From Halothiobacillus sp. (GTDB lineage: Bacteria; Pseudomonadota; Gammaproteobacteria; Halothiobacillales; Halothiobacillaceae), in assembly GCA_023255735.1 (NCBI GenBank), contig JAGDVP010000007.1:74531-138530 (forward strand): DNA of 64,000 bases, read 5' to 3'. Position numbers and translations under genes: made by a program. Of the stretch, positions 1-8,449 are shown piece by piece (positions within the stretch are counted from its first letter, which is position 1; each line of letters begins with the position of its first letter). The notes beneath the pieces are model-generated. The model ran no database searches and was not told where the DNA came from. It saw nothing but the letters and a program-made list of their open reading frames with translations.

Positions 1-2028
1 GGCCTGCCGCGCCCCAGCGCGGGCGCGCAGCAGCTCTTTTTGCGGGTTAATCAGGTGGAAGGCGGCGCGGCCGGTTGCGCCGTGCGGGTCGGGCAGCGGA
101 TTCGGGTGGGGGATTACGCACCCACACCGCCGGATTATCGGGGCGGCCAAGTATGGCAATTTAATCTGCGTTTAAAGCCACCGCACGGCAGCGCGAACCC
201 CGGTGGGTTTGATTATGAGCGCTGGTTGTTTTCTCAGCAAATTGTCGCAACCGGCAGTGTGCGCGGCACGCCCCAGCAAATGGCGGCGGTGGGCAATGGC
301 TTTTCGGCACATTTGGCTATGATTCGGGCCGAGTGGCGGGCTAAGCTTTTAGCCGTGTCGCAAACCCAAGGCGTGCCGGATCGGGGGCGGGGTTTGTTGC
401 TGGGGCTCACCATCGGCGATAGTGATTTTTTAGGTGAAACCGATTGGGAAACCTTGCTTGCCACGGGCACCAATCACTTATTGGCGATTTCAGGGCTGCA
501 TGTGGGCATGGTCGCGGGCTTATTTGCTTGGTTGGCTTTTGGGCTTATGGCACGAACCCGCTGGTCCGAGGGGCTGCCCGCGCGCCAAGTAGCCGCTTGG
601 GTTGCGGTGGTGGCAGCTTGGGGGTATGCGATGCTGGCGGGGATGTCGGTGCCCACCGAGCGCACCGCCTTAATGATCAGCATTTTGCTGGCGGGCTTGC
701 TCTTAGGGCGGCCTTGGCGATTGTTCGATTTGTGGCTGGTCGCCTTGATGGGCGTGCTATTGCTTGAGCCATTTAGCGTGCTGACGGCCGGTTTTTGGCT
801 CTCGTTTGGCGCGGTGCTCATCATGTTGATTTGGCTCAGCGCGCGCCCTGTTTTAAGTTTTTGGCGCGACGGGTTGCGTTTGCAAATTATTTTAACCTTG
901 GCGTTGTTGCCTTGGGCTTGGTGGATGTTTGATCGGGTGGCTTGGTCCTCCCTGCCGGCTAACCTTCTGGCGGTGCCGCTCATTACCTTTGTGATTACTC
1001 CACTCGCCTTGTTGGTTATGGTGTTGAGCGGGGTTTTTCCTGCGGGTGCTTCTGCGATCATGGGGTTAATTAACCTGTTTTCGCAGGGGTTGTTTGGGGT
1101 GTTAGCTTGGCTTGAGCATCACATGCCGCAAAGCCAGTTAGCGCCGCCGCCCACTTGGAGCATAGGGCTTGCCGTGTTAGGTGTGGCTTGGCTTTTAATG
1201 CCCCGTACTTGGCCGGCCCGTTATGTGGGGCTGATTTTGTGCCTGCCTGCCGTGCTTTATCGCCCGCCCGCGCTCATGCCAGGTCAAGCGCGCAGTTGGG
1301 TTTTGGATGTGGGGCAGGGCATGGCGGTTGTCATTCAAACCGCGCAGCATACCGTGCTCTATGATACGGGCCCTGCTTTTGGGACAAGCGATGCCGGTGA
1401 GCGCACCGTTTTGCCTGCGTTGCGGGCTTTGCATGTGGGCAGGCTCGATCAGATTGTGATTAGCCACGAGGCGCGCGATCATGCCGGCGGCTTGCCCAGC
1501 GTGCGGGCAGCTTTTGGGGCCGCGCCCATAATCAGTGGCCAACCGTTAAGGGACATTGCCACCCGCCCGTGCGTGGATGGCGCCACCTGGGTGTTTGATG
1601 GCGTGCGGTTCACGCTGTATCAGGCACAGGTCGGGTGGGATGCGCAAAAAGGCGATAATAACCGCTCTTGTGTGTTGCGCGTGCAAGATGACAACGGCAG
1701 TTTGCTGCTAACTGGGGATGTTGAAGCCAGTGCCGAGCAGGATTTAATTCGCCGCCACGATTTAACAGCCGACTGGCTTTATGTGCCGCATCACGGCTCT
1801 AAAACATCGTCATCACCTGAATTTTTGGCCGCCCTTCAGCCGAAAATGGGGCTTGTTAGCGCGGGCGCACTCAATCAGTTTGGGCATCCGCACCCGGTCA
1901 TTGTTGCCCGCTACCAAGCGGCGGGTATCCCCCTCATTAACACCAAAGATTCGGGTGCGATTGAGGTGAGCGCGGGGCAAGTTAAGGGGTATCGCGCGCG
2001 GCAATGGCCATTCGCTTGGCGAATTTAA
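1..2028 (+). CDS. comEC: ComEC/Rec2 family DNA uptake channel (5' end missing)
   Basis: Inner-membrane channel that carries single-stranded DNA into the cytoplasm during natural transformation. The reading frame is open to base 1, so the gene starts before the window; the ORF track's TTG at 40 is internal. About 675 residues are visible. The order is a soluble N-terminal part, a long hydrophobic Competence domain (GLTIGDSDFL and NHLLAISGLHVGM are typical), then a C-terminal metallo-beta-lactamase-like domain. In the last domain I see SHEARDHAGG (HxxxDH-type), LLTGDVE, PHHGSKTS and FGHPHP. The usual SHxDxDH motif reads SHEARDH here, but the HxxxDH metal-ligand spacing is kept. The family is usually about 750-800 residues, so only a short piece is missing. 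No other competence genes are in the window. Confidence 0.93.
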   Translation, partial: GLPRPSAGAQQLFLRVNQVEGGAAGCAVRVGQRIRVGDYAPTPPDYRGGQVWQFNLRLKPPHGSANPGGFDYERWLFSQQIVATGSVRGTPQQMAAVGNGFSAHLAMIRAEWRAKLLAVSQTQGVPDRGRGLLLGLTIGDSDFLGETDWETLLATGTNHLLAISGLHVGMVAGLFAWLAFGLMARTRWSEGLPARQVAAWVAVVAAWGYAMLAGMSVPTERTALMISILLAGLLLGRPWRLFDLWLVALMGVLLLEPFSVLTAGFWLSFGAVLIMLIWLSARPVLSFWRDGLRLQIILTLALLPWAWWMFDRVAWSSLPANLLAVPLITFVITPLALLVMVLSGVFPAGASAIMGLINLFSQGLFGVLAWLEHHMPQSQLAPPPTWSIGLAVLGVAWLLMPRTWPARYVGLILCLPAVLYRPPALMPGQARSWVLDVGQGMAVVIQTAQHTVLYDTGPAFGTSDAGERTVLPALRALHVGRLDQIVISHEARDHAGGLPSVRAAFGAAPIISGQPLRDIATRPCVDGATWVFDGVRFTLYQAQVGWDAQKGDNNRSCVLRVQDDNGSLLLTGDVEASAEQDLIRRHDLTADWLYVPHHGSKTSSSPEFLAALQPKMGLVSAGALNQFGHPHPVIVARYQAAGIPLINTKDSGAIEVSAGQVKGYRARQWPFAWRI

Positions 2029-2118
2029 AGCCGATACCTTGTACGTGGTGGCTCATCATTAAATTGTCATGATGTGCCATTAGGGTACAGGCACCCAAGA
2101 ACTTCGGTGAGCTATCCC

Positions 2119-3504
2119 ATGCCATCCCCTGTGCCATCTCCACTGCGCGCCCTGCTTGATCCTGTTCCGCCTTTAACGGCCGATATGACGCTCTCCGCCG
2201 TAACCGATCGCTTTCAGCGTGGGGGTTTTGAGCGCATGCTCTCGCTTGCGATTGTTGATGAAGCCCACCGGCCAATTGGTTTAATGAGCCGCCATGCGCT
2301 CATGGCGCTTTTGCTGAACAAATATTCCCGCGATTTATACGGCAAACGCCCGATTCACTTGTTCATGAACCCTAGCCCAATTGTGGTTTCACTGGCGGAA
2401 TCAACCACGAAGGTTATCTCGACCGTAACCCGCCAAATTCGCACGCCAATTATTGAAGATTTTGTGTTTGTTGAGGCCGATGGGCGCTATGCCGGTTTGG
2501 GTTATGTGGCGGATGTACTCAAGCTTGTAGAGCAACGCTTAGGCCAGAGAAACCAAGCCTTAGCAAAAGCGAATTTGGAGATTAAATCGTCACAGGCGCA
2601 CTTGGTGCAATCTGAAAAAATGGCCGCCTTGGGGCAAATGGTGGCCGGCGTTGCGCACGAAATTAATACGCCGCTGGGTTATGTGGGCAATAACGTGCAA
2701 ATGGCTGAAGAAATGCTCGGCCAAATTCATACGCTGGTTGAGGCGTACGATGGCTTATTTGAAGGCCTTTTGAGTGCAGCCTCGAACCCTGCCGATATAG
2801 AGCAACGCATTCAAACAATTAGCGAGATTCGCCAAGATTTTGATGCGGTGAGCGATTTGGCCGATTTGGCCGATTTGTTCAGCGATGCGCGGTTCGGCTT
2901 AAAGCAGATCAGCGATATTGTGATGAGTTTAAAAAATTTCTCGCGGGTGGACCGCTCGGCAACCGACGAGGTGGATTTGGTCGAGAACATCGAAACGGCG
3001 CTCACCGTGGGGCATCACCACCTTAAAAATAAAGTCACGGTTGAAAAACGCTTCGAGCCCATTCCCCGCGTGCCTTGCTCGCCTTCGCAAATTAATCAAG
3101 TGCTGCTCAATATCATGACTAACGCGGCTCAAGCAATTGAGCACGATCATGGCCGGCTATTGCTGCGCACCTACACGCGGGGCGCGTTTGTGTGTATCAG
3201 CATTGAAGATAACGGCAGCGGCATTAGTGATGAGCATGTCGCACGGATTTTTGAACCGTTCTACACCACCAAAAAAGTGGGCGAGGGCACGGGGTTAGGT
3301 TTATCCATTAGTTATCGCATTATCAAAGATCATGGCGGTGATATTCGCCTTGCCACAAAAGCGGGTGTGGGTACCCGATTTGAAATTAGCTTGCCGATGA
3401 GCCGCCCAGCCGAACAACCCATGAATAATTCCCCCACCGCACGGATGCCTTTATCGTCAGAACAGCCTGTGACCGATAATTCGGTCATGGCGCAATCTGC
3501 TTAA
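2119..3504 (+). CDS. Sensor histidine kinase with N-terminal CBS-like region
   Basis: Cytoplasmic-looking histidine kinase with no clear membrane segment. The N-terminal 130 or so residues resemble a CBS-pair or ligand-binding region. A short coiled coil follows, then the H-box (GVAHEINTPLG), and a HATPase domain with N-box (LLNIMTNAAQAI), G1 (EDNGSGI), F-box (FEPFYTTKK) and G2 (GEGTGLGLS). I chose ATG 2119 (461 residues) over the track's GTG 2074 because a weak ribosome site (GGTGAG) precedes it and the extra 15 residues are low in character. The response regulator gene starts 24 bases downstream, so the two form a cognate pair. Its signal is unknown. The class resembles the kinases paired with RpfG- or HupR-like regulators. 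Confidence 0.88.
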   Translation: MPSPVPSPLRALLDPVPPLTADMTLSAVTDRFQRGGFERMLSLAIVDEAHRPIGLMSRHALMALLLNKYSRDLYGKRPIHLFMNPSPIVVSLAESTTKVISTVTRQIRTPIIEDFVFVEADGRYAGLGYVADVLKLVEQRLGQRNQALAKANLEIKSSQAHLVQSEKMAALGQMVAGVAHEINTPLGYVGNNVQMAEEMLGQIHTLVEAYDGLFEGLLSAASNPADIEQRIQTISEIRQDFDAVSDLADLADLFSDARFGLKQISDIVMSLKNFSRVDRSATDEVDLVENIETALTVGHHHLKNKVTVEKRFEPIPRVPCSPSQINQVLLNIMTNAAQAIEHDHGRLLLRTYTRGAFVCISIEDNGSGISDEHVARIFEPFYTTKKVGEGTGLGLSISYRIIKDHGGDIRLATKAGVGTRFEISLPMSRPAEQPMNNSPTARMPLSSEQPVTDNSVMAQSA

Positions 3505-3528
3505 AAGATTCTTATCGAGGCCCCCCGC

Positions 3529-4470
3529 ATGATTGACCCCAATGTTAAACCCACTTTGTTATTAGTCGATGATGAAACGCGCATTACGCGCTCACTTAAA
3601 ATGCTGTTTCGCAGTGAGTTTAATGTGCTCACGACGGATAATGGCCATGAGGCGATAAAAATTGCGCAAGAGCAACCCGTCGCCGTGGTGATATCCGATC
3701 AACGCATGCCGATTATGCCCGGTGTTGATGTGCTGCGCGGCATTCGTGAGGTTTCTCCCCATACCATGCGGCTTTTATTAACGGGCTATGCAGATTTAGC
3801 CGCCGTGATTGGCTCGGTGAATGAAGGTGAGATCTTCCGGTTTTTGCAAAAACCTTGGGATACCGAACAAATTCGCGCTGATGTGCGCGCCGCCGCGCAT
3901 GTGGCCGAAATTAACTTTATGGCGGCAGCAAGGCGGGCTCAATCGGGTACCGATGTCCTCGCCGTGCCGGCTGCTGTGATTGATGCGCCGGGCATTATGG
4001 TGCTGGATCGCGATCCTGCGGCCTATGAGCTGGTGAAACGTGCCACCCCCACCAATAATCGCCTGCATTGGGCGCGCGATATGGATGAAGCCATGGCGCT
4101 TTTAAGCGCCGAGCATATCGGCGTGATGGTTACCGATGTGCAAGATGGCCAAGCCAGCCATGTGGGCGCCATTAAAGCGCTCAAACAAACGCATCCGCAG
4201 CTCGTGACAATCGTGCTCACCCAATTGCGCGATTATGAATTGCTGGTCGAGCTGATTAACCAGGGCCAAGTGTTCCGCTTCCATCCGAAACCTGGGCATG
4301 TGGGTACTTTTGTTAAAAATGTGCAATCCGCGCTCGATTATCACCACGTGCTGCAAACCCAGCCGGAGGTGCAAAGACGCCATTCGGTCGCTAAATCGGT
4401 TAAACCCGTATTGGCGGGTTTGTCAGACCGGGTGATGGGCTATTTTCGTCGATTTGGCGTTAATCATTAA
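3529..4470 (+). CDS. Response regulator with two receiver domains
   Basis: Partner of the upstream kinase. The first receiver domain (about residues 8-125) has LLVDDE, the phospho-acceptor region VISDQRMP, LLLTGYAD and the conserved Lys in LQKPWD. A second receiver-like domain (about residues 155-285) keeps an Asp in MVTDVQDG, Thr in VLTQLRD and Lys in FHPKPG, so it is diverged but may still be phosphorylated. No DNA-binding, HD-GYP or GGDEF output domain follows; the protein ends about 30 residues after the second receiver. It therefore probably works by protein contact or phosphorelay. The SDQRMP/TGYAD pattern is shared with HupR- and RpfG-type regulators. Confidence 0.86.
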   Translation: MIDPNVKPTLLLVDDETRITRSLKMLFRSEFNVLTTDNGHEAIKIAQEQPVAVVISDQRMPIMPGVDVLRGIREVSPHTMRLLLTGYADLAAVIGSVNEGEIFRFLQKPWDTEQIRADVRAAAHVAEINFMAAARRAQSGTDVLAVPAAVIDAPGIMVLDRDPAAYELVKRATPTNNRLHWARDMDEAMALLSAEHIGVMVTDVQDGQASHVGAIKALKQTHPQLVTIVLTQLRDYELLVELINQGQVFRFHPKPGHVGTFVKNVQSALDYHHVLQTQPEVQRRHSVAKSVKPVLAGLSDRVMGYFRRFGVNH

Positions 4471-4489
4471 GAGCTTGGGCGCTCGATGC

Positions 4490-4521
4490 TGTGGCGCAGG
4501 CGCTGCGCCATTGGCATTTTT
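4490..4521 (+). terminator. Hairpin terminator after the two-component pair
   Basis: A perfect 8-bp stem (TGGCGCAG, loop GCG, CTGCGCCA) is followed eight bases later by a short T-run. It lies between the response regulator and the convergent hemN. It is moderate as an intrinsic terminator because the T-run is offset. Confidence 0.5.
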
Positions 4522-4527
4522 GAGGCG

Positions 4528-5928
4528 TTAAATCACTTTCGAGAAGCGTTGCATGCCCTCACTGCTTAAATACTCATCAAAGGCCATACAAATATTGCGA
4601 ATAAGCAACTTGCCACGGGGCAGAACTTCAATCGAGTCGGCATGAATGGCCACTAACTCATCGGCTTGCATTGGGGCAAGTTCCCTCAAGGCGGCGGCAA
4701 AATAATTTATAAAATCAATGCCGTAGTTTTGATTAATCGCAGCAAAATCAACCGAAAAATGGCTGATTAAATCACTAATTACTCGGCGGCGCAGATGATC
4801 TTCCGAGGTAAGCACATAGCCGCGCTCAATCGGCAGTCGGCCTGCCGTAACCGCCGTATGATAGGCGGTTAAATCTTTGGTGTTTTGGCTAAACGCGCCC
4901 CCCACTTGGCTAATCGACGACACGCCAAACGCCACCATGTCGCATTCGGCGTGGGTTGAATACCCCTGAAAATTTCGATGCAGGGTGCCGTTTTGCTGCG
5001 CCGTGGCGAGCGGATCGGTCGGTTTAGCGAAGTGATCCATTCCAATCAACACATAACCCGCCTCGGCCAAGCGTTCGATACTGCCGCCTAAAATGCGTAA
5101 TTTTTCAGCCGCGCTGGGGAGCTCATCGGTGTTAATGCGTCGTTGCGGTTTAAAGCGGGTGGGCAGGTGGGCGTAGTTGAAAATCGATAGGCGATCGGGT
5201 GCCATCGCAATCACGGTATCTAAGGTTTTCATGAAAGAATCGCGGGTTTGATGCGGCAAACCGTAGATTAAATCTAAGCTTATGCCATGAAAGCCTTCCG
5301 CACGTGCCGCATCAACCACGATGCGGGTTTCAGCTACACTTTGAATGCGATTAACGGCTTCCTGCACCCGTTCGTTGAAATCTTGCACCCCTAAGCTGAT
5401 GCGATTAAACCCCAGTTCCCTCAACACGGCGATGGTGTGGGCATCAGCTTCTCGCGGGTCGATTTCGATTGAATACTCGCCGGTATCATCGGTTTTGAGC
5501 GCAAAATTTTGGCCAATGCCCGCCATCAGTTGGCGCATTTGGGCATGGGATAAAAAGGTTGGGGTGCCCCCGCCCCAATGCAGCTGATCGACCACGCGGC
5601 CTTCGTCAAACAAAGCGCCTTGCAGGGCGATTTCTTGAATAACATCATCGATATAGGGTTGTGCCCGGCCGCGATCTTTCGTGACCACCTTATTGCAAGC
5701 GCAGTAATAACACACGGTGTCGCAAAAGGGGATGTGGGTGTAGATCGAAAGCGGCCCGCCTGCGACATTTGAGCGGTCTGCGGCGGCACGATAATCCTCG
5801 ACACTAAAGCCATCGTGAAACTGCACAGCCGTGGGGTAGGATGTGTAGCGCGGCCCTGATTTGTCATAGCGACGGATTAAATCGACGTTGAATAAGCCTG
5901 CATCAGTCGGGTGGGGAGTCGGGTTCAT
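4528..5928 (-). CDS. hemN: Oxygen-independent coproporphyrinogen III dehydrogenase
   Basis: Radical SAM enzyme that decarboxylates two propionates of coproporphyrinogen III to give protoporphyrinogen IX without oxygen. The 466 residues match the family (about 457 in E. coli). The N-terminus has RYDKSGPRYTSYPTA. The [4Fe-4S]/SAM motif is CDTVCYYCACNK (CxxxCxxCxC), and GGGTPTFL and SIEIDPRE follow. A HemN C-terminal domain is present. Start ATG 5928 gives the expected N-terminus. I looked for an FNR-type palindrome (TTGAT-N4-ATCAA) in the upstream 120 bases and saw none. The window also has a HemY-type protoporphyrinogen oxidase at 41.3 kb for the next step. Confidence 0.96.
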   Translation of the reverse strand: MNPTPHPTDAGLFNVDLIRRYDKSGPRYTSYPTAVQFHDGFSVEDYRAAADRSNVAGGPLSIYTHIPFCDTVCYYCACNKVVTKDRGRAQPYIDDVIQEIALQGALFDEGRVVDQLHWGGGTPTFLSHAQMRQLMAGIGQNFALKTDDTGEYSIEIDPREADAHTIAVLRELGFNRISLGVQDFNERVQEAVNRIQSVAETRIVVDAARAEGFHGISLDLIYGLPHQTRDSFMKTLDTVIAMAPDRLSIFNYAHLPTRFKPQRRINTDELPSAAEKLRILGGSIERLAEAGYVLIGMDHFAKPTDPLATAQQNGTLHRNFQGYSTHAECDMVAFGVSSISQVGGAFSQNTKDLTAYHTAVTAGRLPIERGYVLTSEDHLRRRVISDLISHFSVDFAAINQNYGIDFINYFAAALRELAPMQADELVAIHADSIEVLPRGKLLIRNICMAFDEYLSSEGMQRFSKVI

Positions 5929-6051
5929 GGGCGGTCTCTTGGATTAATTCGGGCGCTCTTATCTGAGCGCATTCGCATACAATAGCAAAATGTTTTGGGC
6001 GGTTCCCTCAAGTATTTTTCCCTCGGAATTTAAAATTTAAGGATAACGGTT

Positions 6052-6669
6052 GTGGTGCTTGCCGATTTATTGCGTGGGTTAGATTATTTTGGCACGGTCG
6101 TCTTTGCGATCTCAGGCGCCCTAGTGGCCGCGCGCAAGGGCATGGATTGGATGGGTTTTGCCATTTTAGCAACCGTGACCGGCATTGGCGGCGGCACCCT
6201 GCGGGATTTAATTCTCGCCAGGCCCGTGTTTTGGGTGGCGCACTGGGAATATATTGCCCTTTGTGTGGCCAGCGCACTTGTCACCTTTTATTTTGTTCAG
6301 CATGTGCATCGCAGGCTTTCTTGGCTGCTTTGGGCCGATGCCGTTGGGCTTGCTGCCTTTAGTGTGCTGGGTGTGCAAATTGCCCTTGGCATTGGCGTTA
6401 ACCCTTTTATTGCAATTGTGATGGGCATGATGACCGCCGCATTCGGCGGCTTGATTCGGGATGTGCTGGCCGGCGAGCCACCCTTACTGCTTCATCGGGA
6501 AGTTTATGCCAGTGCCGCCTTGTTGGGGGGTGGGGTGTATGTGTTTTTTACGACCTTTTTACATCAACCCTTTTGGGCGTTGGTGTTGGGCTTTATCGTG
6601 ACGCTCATCGTGCGGGGCTTGGGGATCGTCTATCATTGGCATTTACCCGCTGCCTCGCCTAATAAATAG
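6052..6669 (+). CDS. TRIC / UPF0126 family membrane protein (YicG-like)
   Basis: Small integral membrane protein (205 residues) with about seven hydrophobic segments and two repeats of a UPF0126 unit. The glycine-rich helix breaks GIGGGTLRDLIL and AAFGGLIRDVLAG mark the two repeats. The family contains trimeric intracellular cation channels, and some bacterial members are proposed glycine transporters. Which activity applies here cannot be read from sequence. Start GTG 6052 is preceded by AAGGA at good spacing. It is divergent from hemN and lies 11 bases before the ABC transporter gene, so it may share that transcript. Confidence 0.85.
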   Translation: MVLADLLRGLDYFGTVVFAISGALVAARKGMDWMGFAILATVTGIGGGTLRDLILARPVFWVAHWEYIALCVASALVTFYFVQHVHRRLSWLLWADAVGLAAFSVLGVQIALGIGVNPFIAIVMGMMTAAFGGLIRDVLAGEPPLLLHREVYASAALLGGGVYVFFTTFLHQPFWALVLGFIVTLIVRGLGIVYHWHLPAASPNK

Positions 6670-6680
6670 TTTGAGAATGT

Positions 6681-7610
6681 ATGACTTTTGCTGTTGAAAT
6701 TTTTCGCTTAAAGAAAACCTACGCAGGCGGCGTCGAAGCGCTCAAAGGCATTGATCTGACCATTGAGCCGGGGGATTTTTTTGCCCTGCTCGGCCCAAAT
6801 GGCGCCGGAAAATCCACCACCATCAGCATTTTATGCTCGCTTGTGAATAAATCAGAGGGCGTGGTGAAAGTATTCGGCCACGATTTAGACACCGAGCGCA
6901 ACTGGGTCAAAATGCAAATCGGTGTGGTGCCGCAAGAGTTTAATTTTAATCAATTTGAGCCGGTCGAAGAGGTTGTCATCAACCAAGGTGGCTTTTATGG
7001 CTTAACCCGCCAAAAAGCGCGCGCGCGCAGCGCGCTTTTATTAAAGCAATTGGGCCTGTGGGATAAACGTAAAACCATGTCGCGCCAGCTTTCCGGCGGC
7101 ATGAAGCGCCGCTTGATGATTGCCCGTGCCTTGGTGCATGAACCGCGCCTGCTCATTTTGGATGAGCCAACCGCCGGGGTCGATATTGAGTTGCGGCGCG
7201 GCATGTGGCAATTTTTAAGTGACATTAACGCAGCCGGCACCACCATTATCCTCACCACGCATTATTTAGAAGAAGCCGAACAACTCTGCCGCAATATCGC
7301 CATCATTAACGAAGGGCGCATTATTAAACACACCAATATGCGCGATTTATTAAATACGGTCGCGCAGGAGACTTTTGTTTTGTATTGTAATCGACCGATT
7401 GGTTCGATGCCGATCATCCCCGCAGCGGATGCGCGGATAATTGAGCCTTTTGTGCTGGAGGTGGATTTAGTGCAGGGGCAATCTTTATCTGATGTGTTTG
7501 AGGTGCTGCGCGGCCATGGCATTGAGGTTCTGCGGATGAAAAATAAAACCAATCGCTTGGAAGAGCTTTTTTTGAAACTCGTCAATCAAAGCAATGAGGC
7601 AAGTCAATGA
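6681..7610 (+). CDS. ABC exporter ATP-binding subunit (YadG-like)
   Basis: Nucleotide-binding subunit of an ABC-2 type exporter, 309 residues. It has Walker A GPNGAGKST, signature LSGGMKRRL, Walker B LLILDEPTAGVD and switch His in TTHYLEEAE. A C-terminal regulatory tail of about 80 residues follows, as in YadG and NodI/CcmA-type proteins. Its stop overlaps the start of the permease gene by four bases (ATGA), so the two subunits are translationally coupled. The substrate is unknown, as for E. coli YadGH. Confidence 0.93.
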   Translation: MTFAVEIFRLKKTYAGGVEALKGIDLTIEPGDFFALLGPNGAGKSTTISILCSLVNKSEGVVKVFGHDLDTERNWVKMQIGVVPQEFNFNQFEPVEEVVINQGGFYGLTRQKARARSALLLKQLGLWDKRKTMSRQLSGGMKRRLMIARALVHEPRLLILDEPTAGVDIELRRGMWQFLSDINAAGTTIILTTHYLEEAEQLCRNIAIINEGRIIKHTNMRDLLNTVAQETFVLYCNRPIGSMPIIPAADARIIEPFVLEVDLVQGQSLSDVFEVLRGHGIEVLRMKNKTNRLEELFLKLVNQSNEASQ

Positions 7611-8446
7611 GTCGTTATTCCAGCGAGCGTGAGCTGCCTATTTCTGGTGAATACGCCAAACCAAGCCGTGGGCTTAGCCCGGTGCAAATGTGGCACGCCT
7701 TTTCCATGTTGCTCACGCGGGAAGTATTGCGGTTTGGGCGCATTTGGGTACAAACCATTTTGCCACCGATGATTATGACTTCGCTGTATTTTATTGTATT
7801 TGGGCATTTAATTGGCCCGCGCGTGGGCGAGATTGAAGGCGTACCCTACATTAATTTTTTAGTGCCGGGGCTCATTTTAATGTCGGTGATTACTCAAAGT
7901 TACGCTAACGTCGTGTCCTCGTTTTACGGGGCAAAATTTGCGCGCCATATCGAAGAATTACTGGTATCCCCCATGCCGCATTGGCTGATTATTTTGGGTT
8001 ATTTAGCGGGTGGCGTGGCGCGCGGGCTGGCGGTGGGCGCTGCGGTGACCTTAGTTGCGGTGTTTTTTGCCAAAATCCAAGTGCATGATTTCACGGCGTT
8101 GATTTTGGTGATGGTACTGACATCCGTCGTGTTTTCATTGGGTGGGATGATTAACGCCATTTTCGCCAACAGTTTTGATCACATCTCGATTGTGCCTACC
8201 TTTGTGCTCACCCCGCTCACCTATTTGGGCGGTGTGTTTTATTCCATTCAAATGTTGCCGCCCTTTTGGCAGCAGGTATCGCTGTTTAATCCGATTTTGT
8301 ACATCATCAGCGGTTTTCGCCATGCCATGCTCGGCATTTCTGATGTGCCGGTTTATAGCACCTATTTGATTTTGATTGCGGCCATTGTTTTGCTCTATGG
8401 CATCACCGTGTTTTTGTTTCATCGCGGCATTGGGATGCGGGGATAA
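7607..8446 (+). CDS. ABC-2 type exporter permease (YadH-like)
   Basis: Membrane partner of the preceding ATPase, 279 residues with six predicted hydrophobic helices and an ABC2_membrane signature. It contains NFLVPGLILMSVITQSYAN and the conserved loop LTYLGGVFYSIQMLPPFWQ. It is somewhat longer than E. coli YadH (about 256) because of an N-terminal cytoplasmic extension of roughly 25 residues. It starts inside the stop of the ATPase gene, and rlhA follows after three bases. The substrate is not known. Confidence 0.93.
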   Translation: MSRYSSERELPISGEYAKPSRGLSPVQMWHAFSMLLTREVLRFGRIWVQTILPPMIMTSLYFIVFGHLIGPRVGEIEGVPYINFLVPGLILMSVITQSYANVVSSFYGAKFARHIEELLVSPMPHWLIILGYLAGGVARGLAVGAAVTLVAVFFAKIQVHDFTALILVMVLTSVVFSLGGMINAIFANSFDHISIVPTFVLTPLTYLGGVFYSIQMLPPFWQQVSLFNPILYIISGFRHAMLGISDVPVYSTYLILIAAIVLLYGITVFLFHRGIGMRG

Positions 8447-8449
8447 ATT

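Noticed and set aside
474-1061. 195-codon ORF antisense to comEC
   Set aside because: Shadow of the real gene; low-complexity, no ribosome site, no family resemblance.
2858-2881. Tandem GATTTGGCC repeat in the kinase gene
   Set aside because: Three short copies encode a DLADLADL helix in frame; simple coding repetition, not a regulatory repeat.
5929-6051. FNR-type operator upstream of hemN
   Set aside because: I looked for TTGAT-N4-ATCAA in this gap and saw none.
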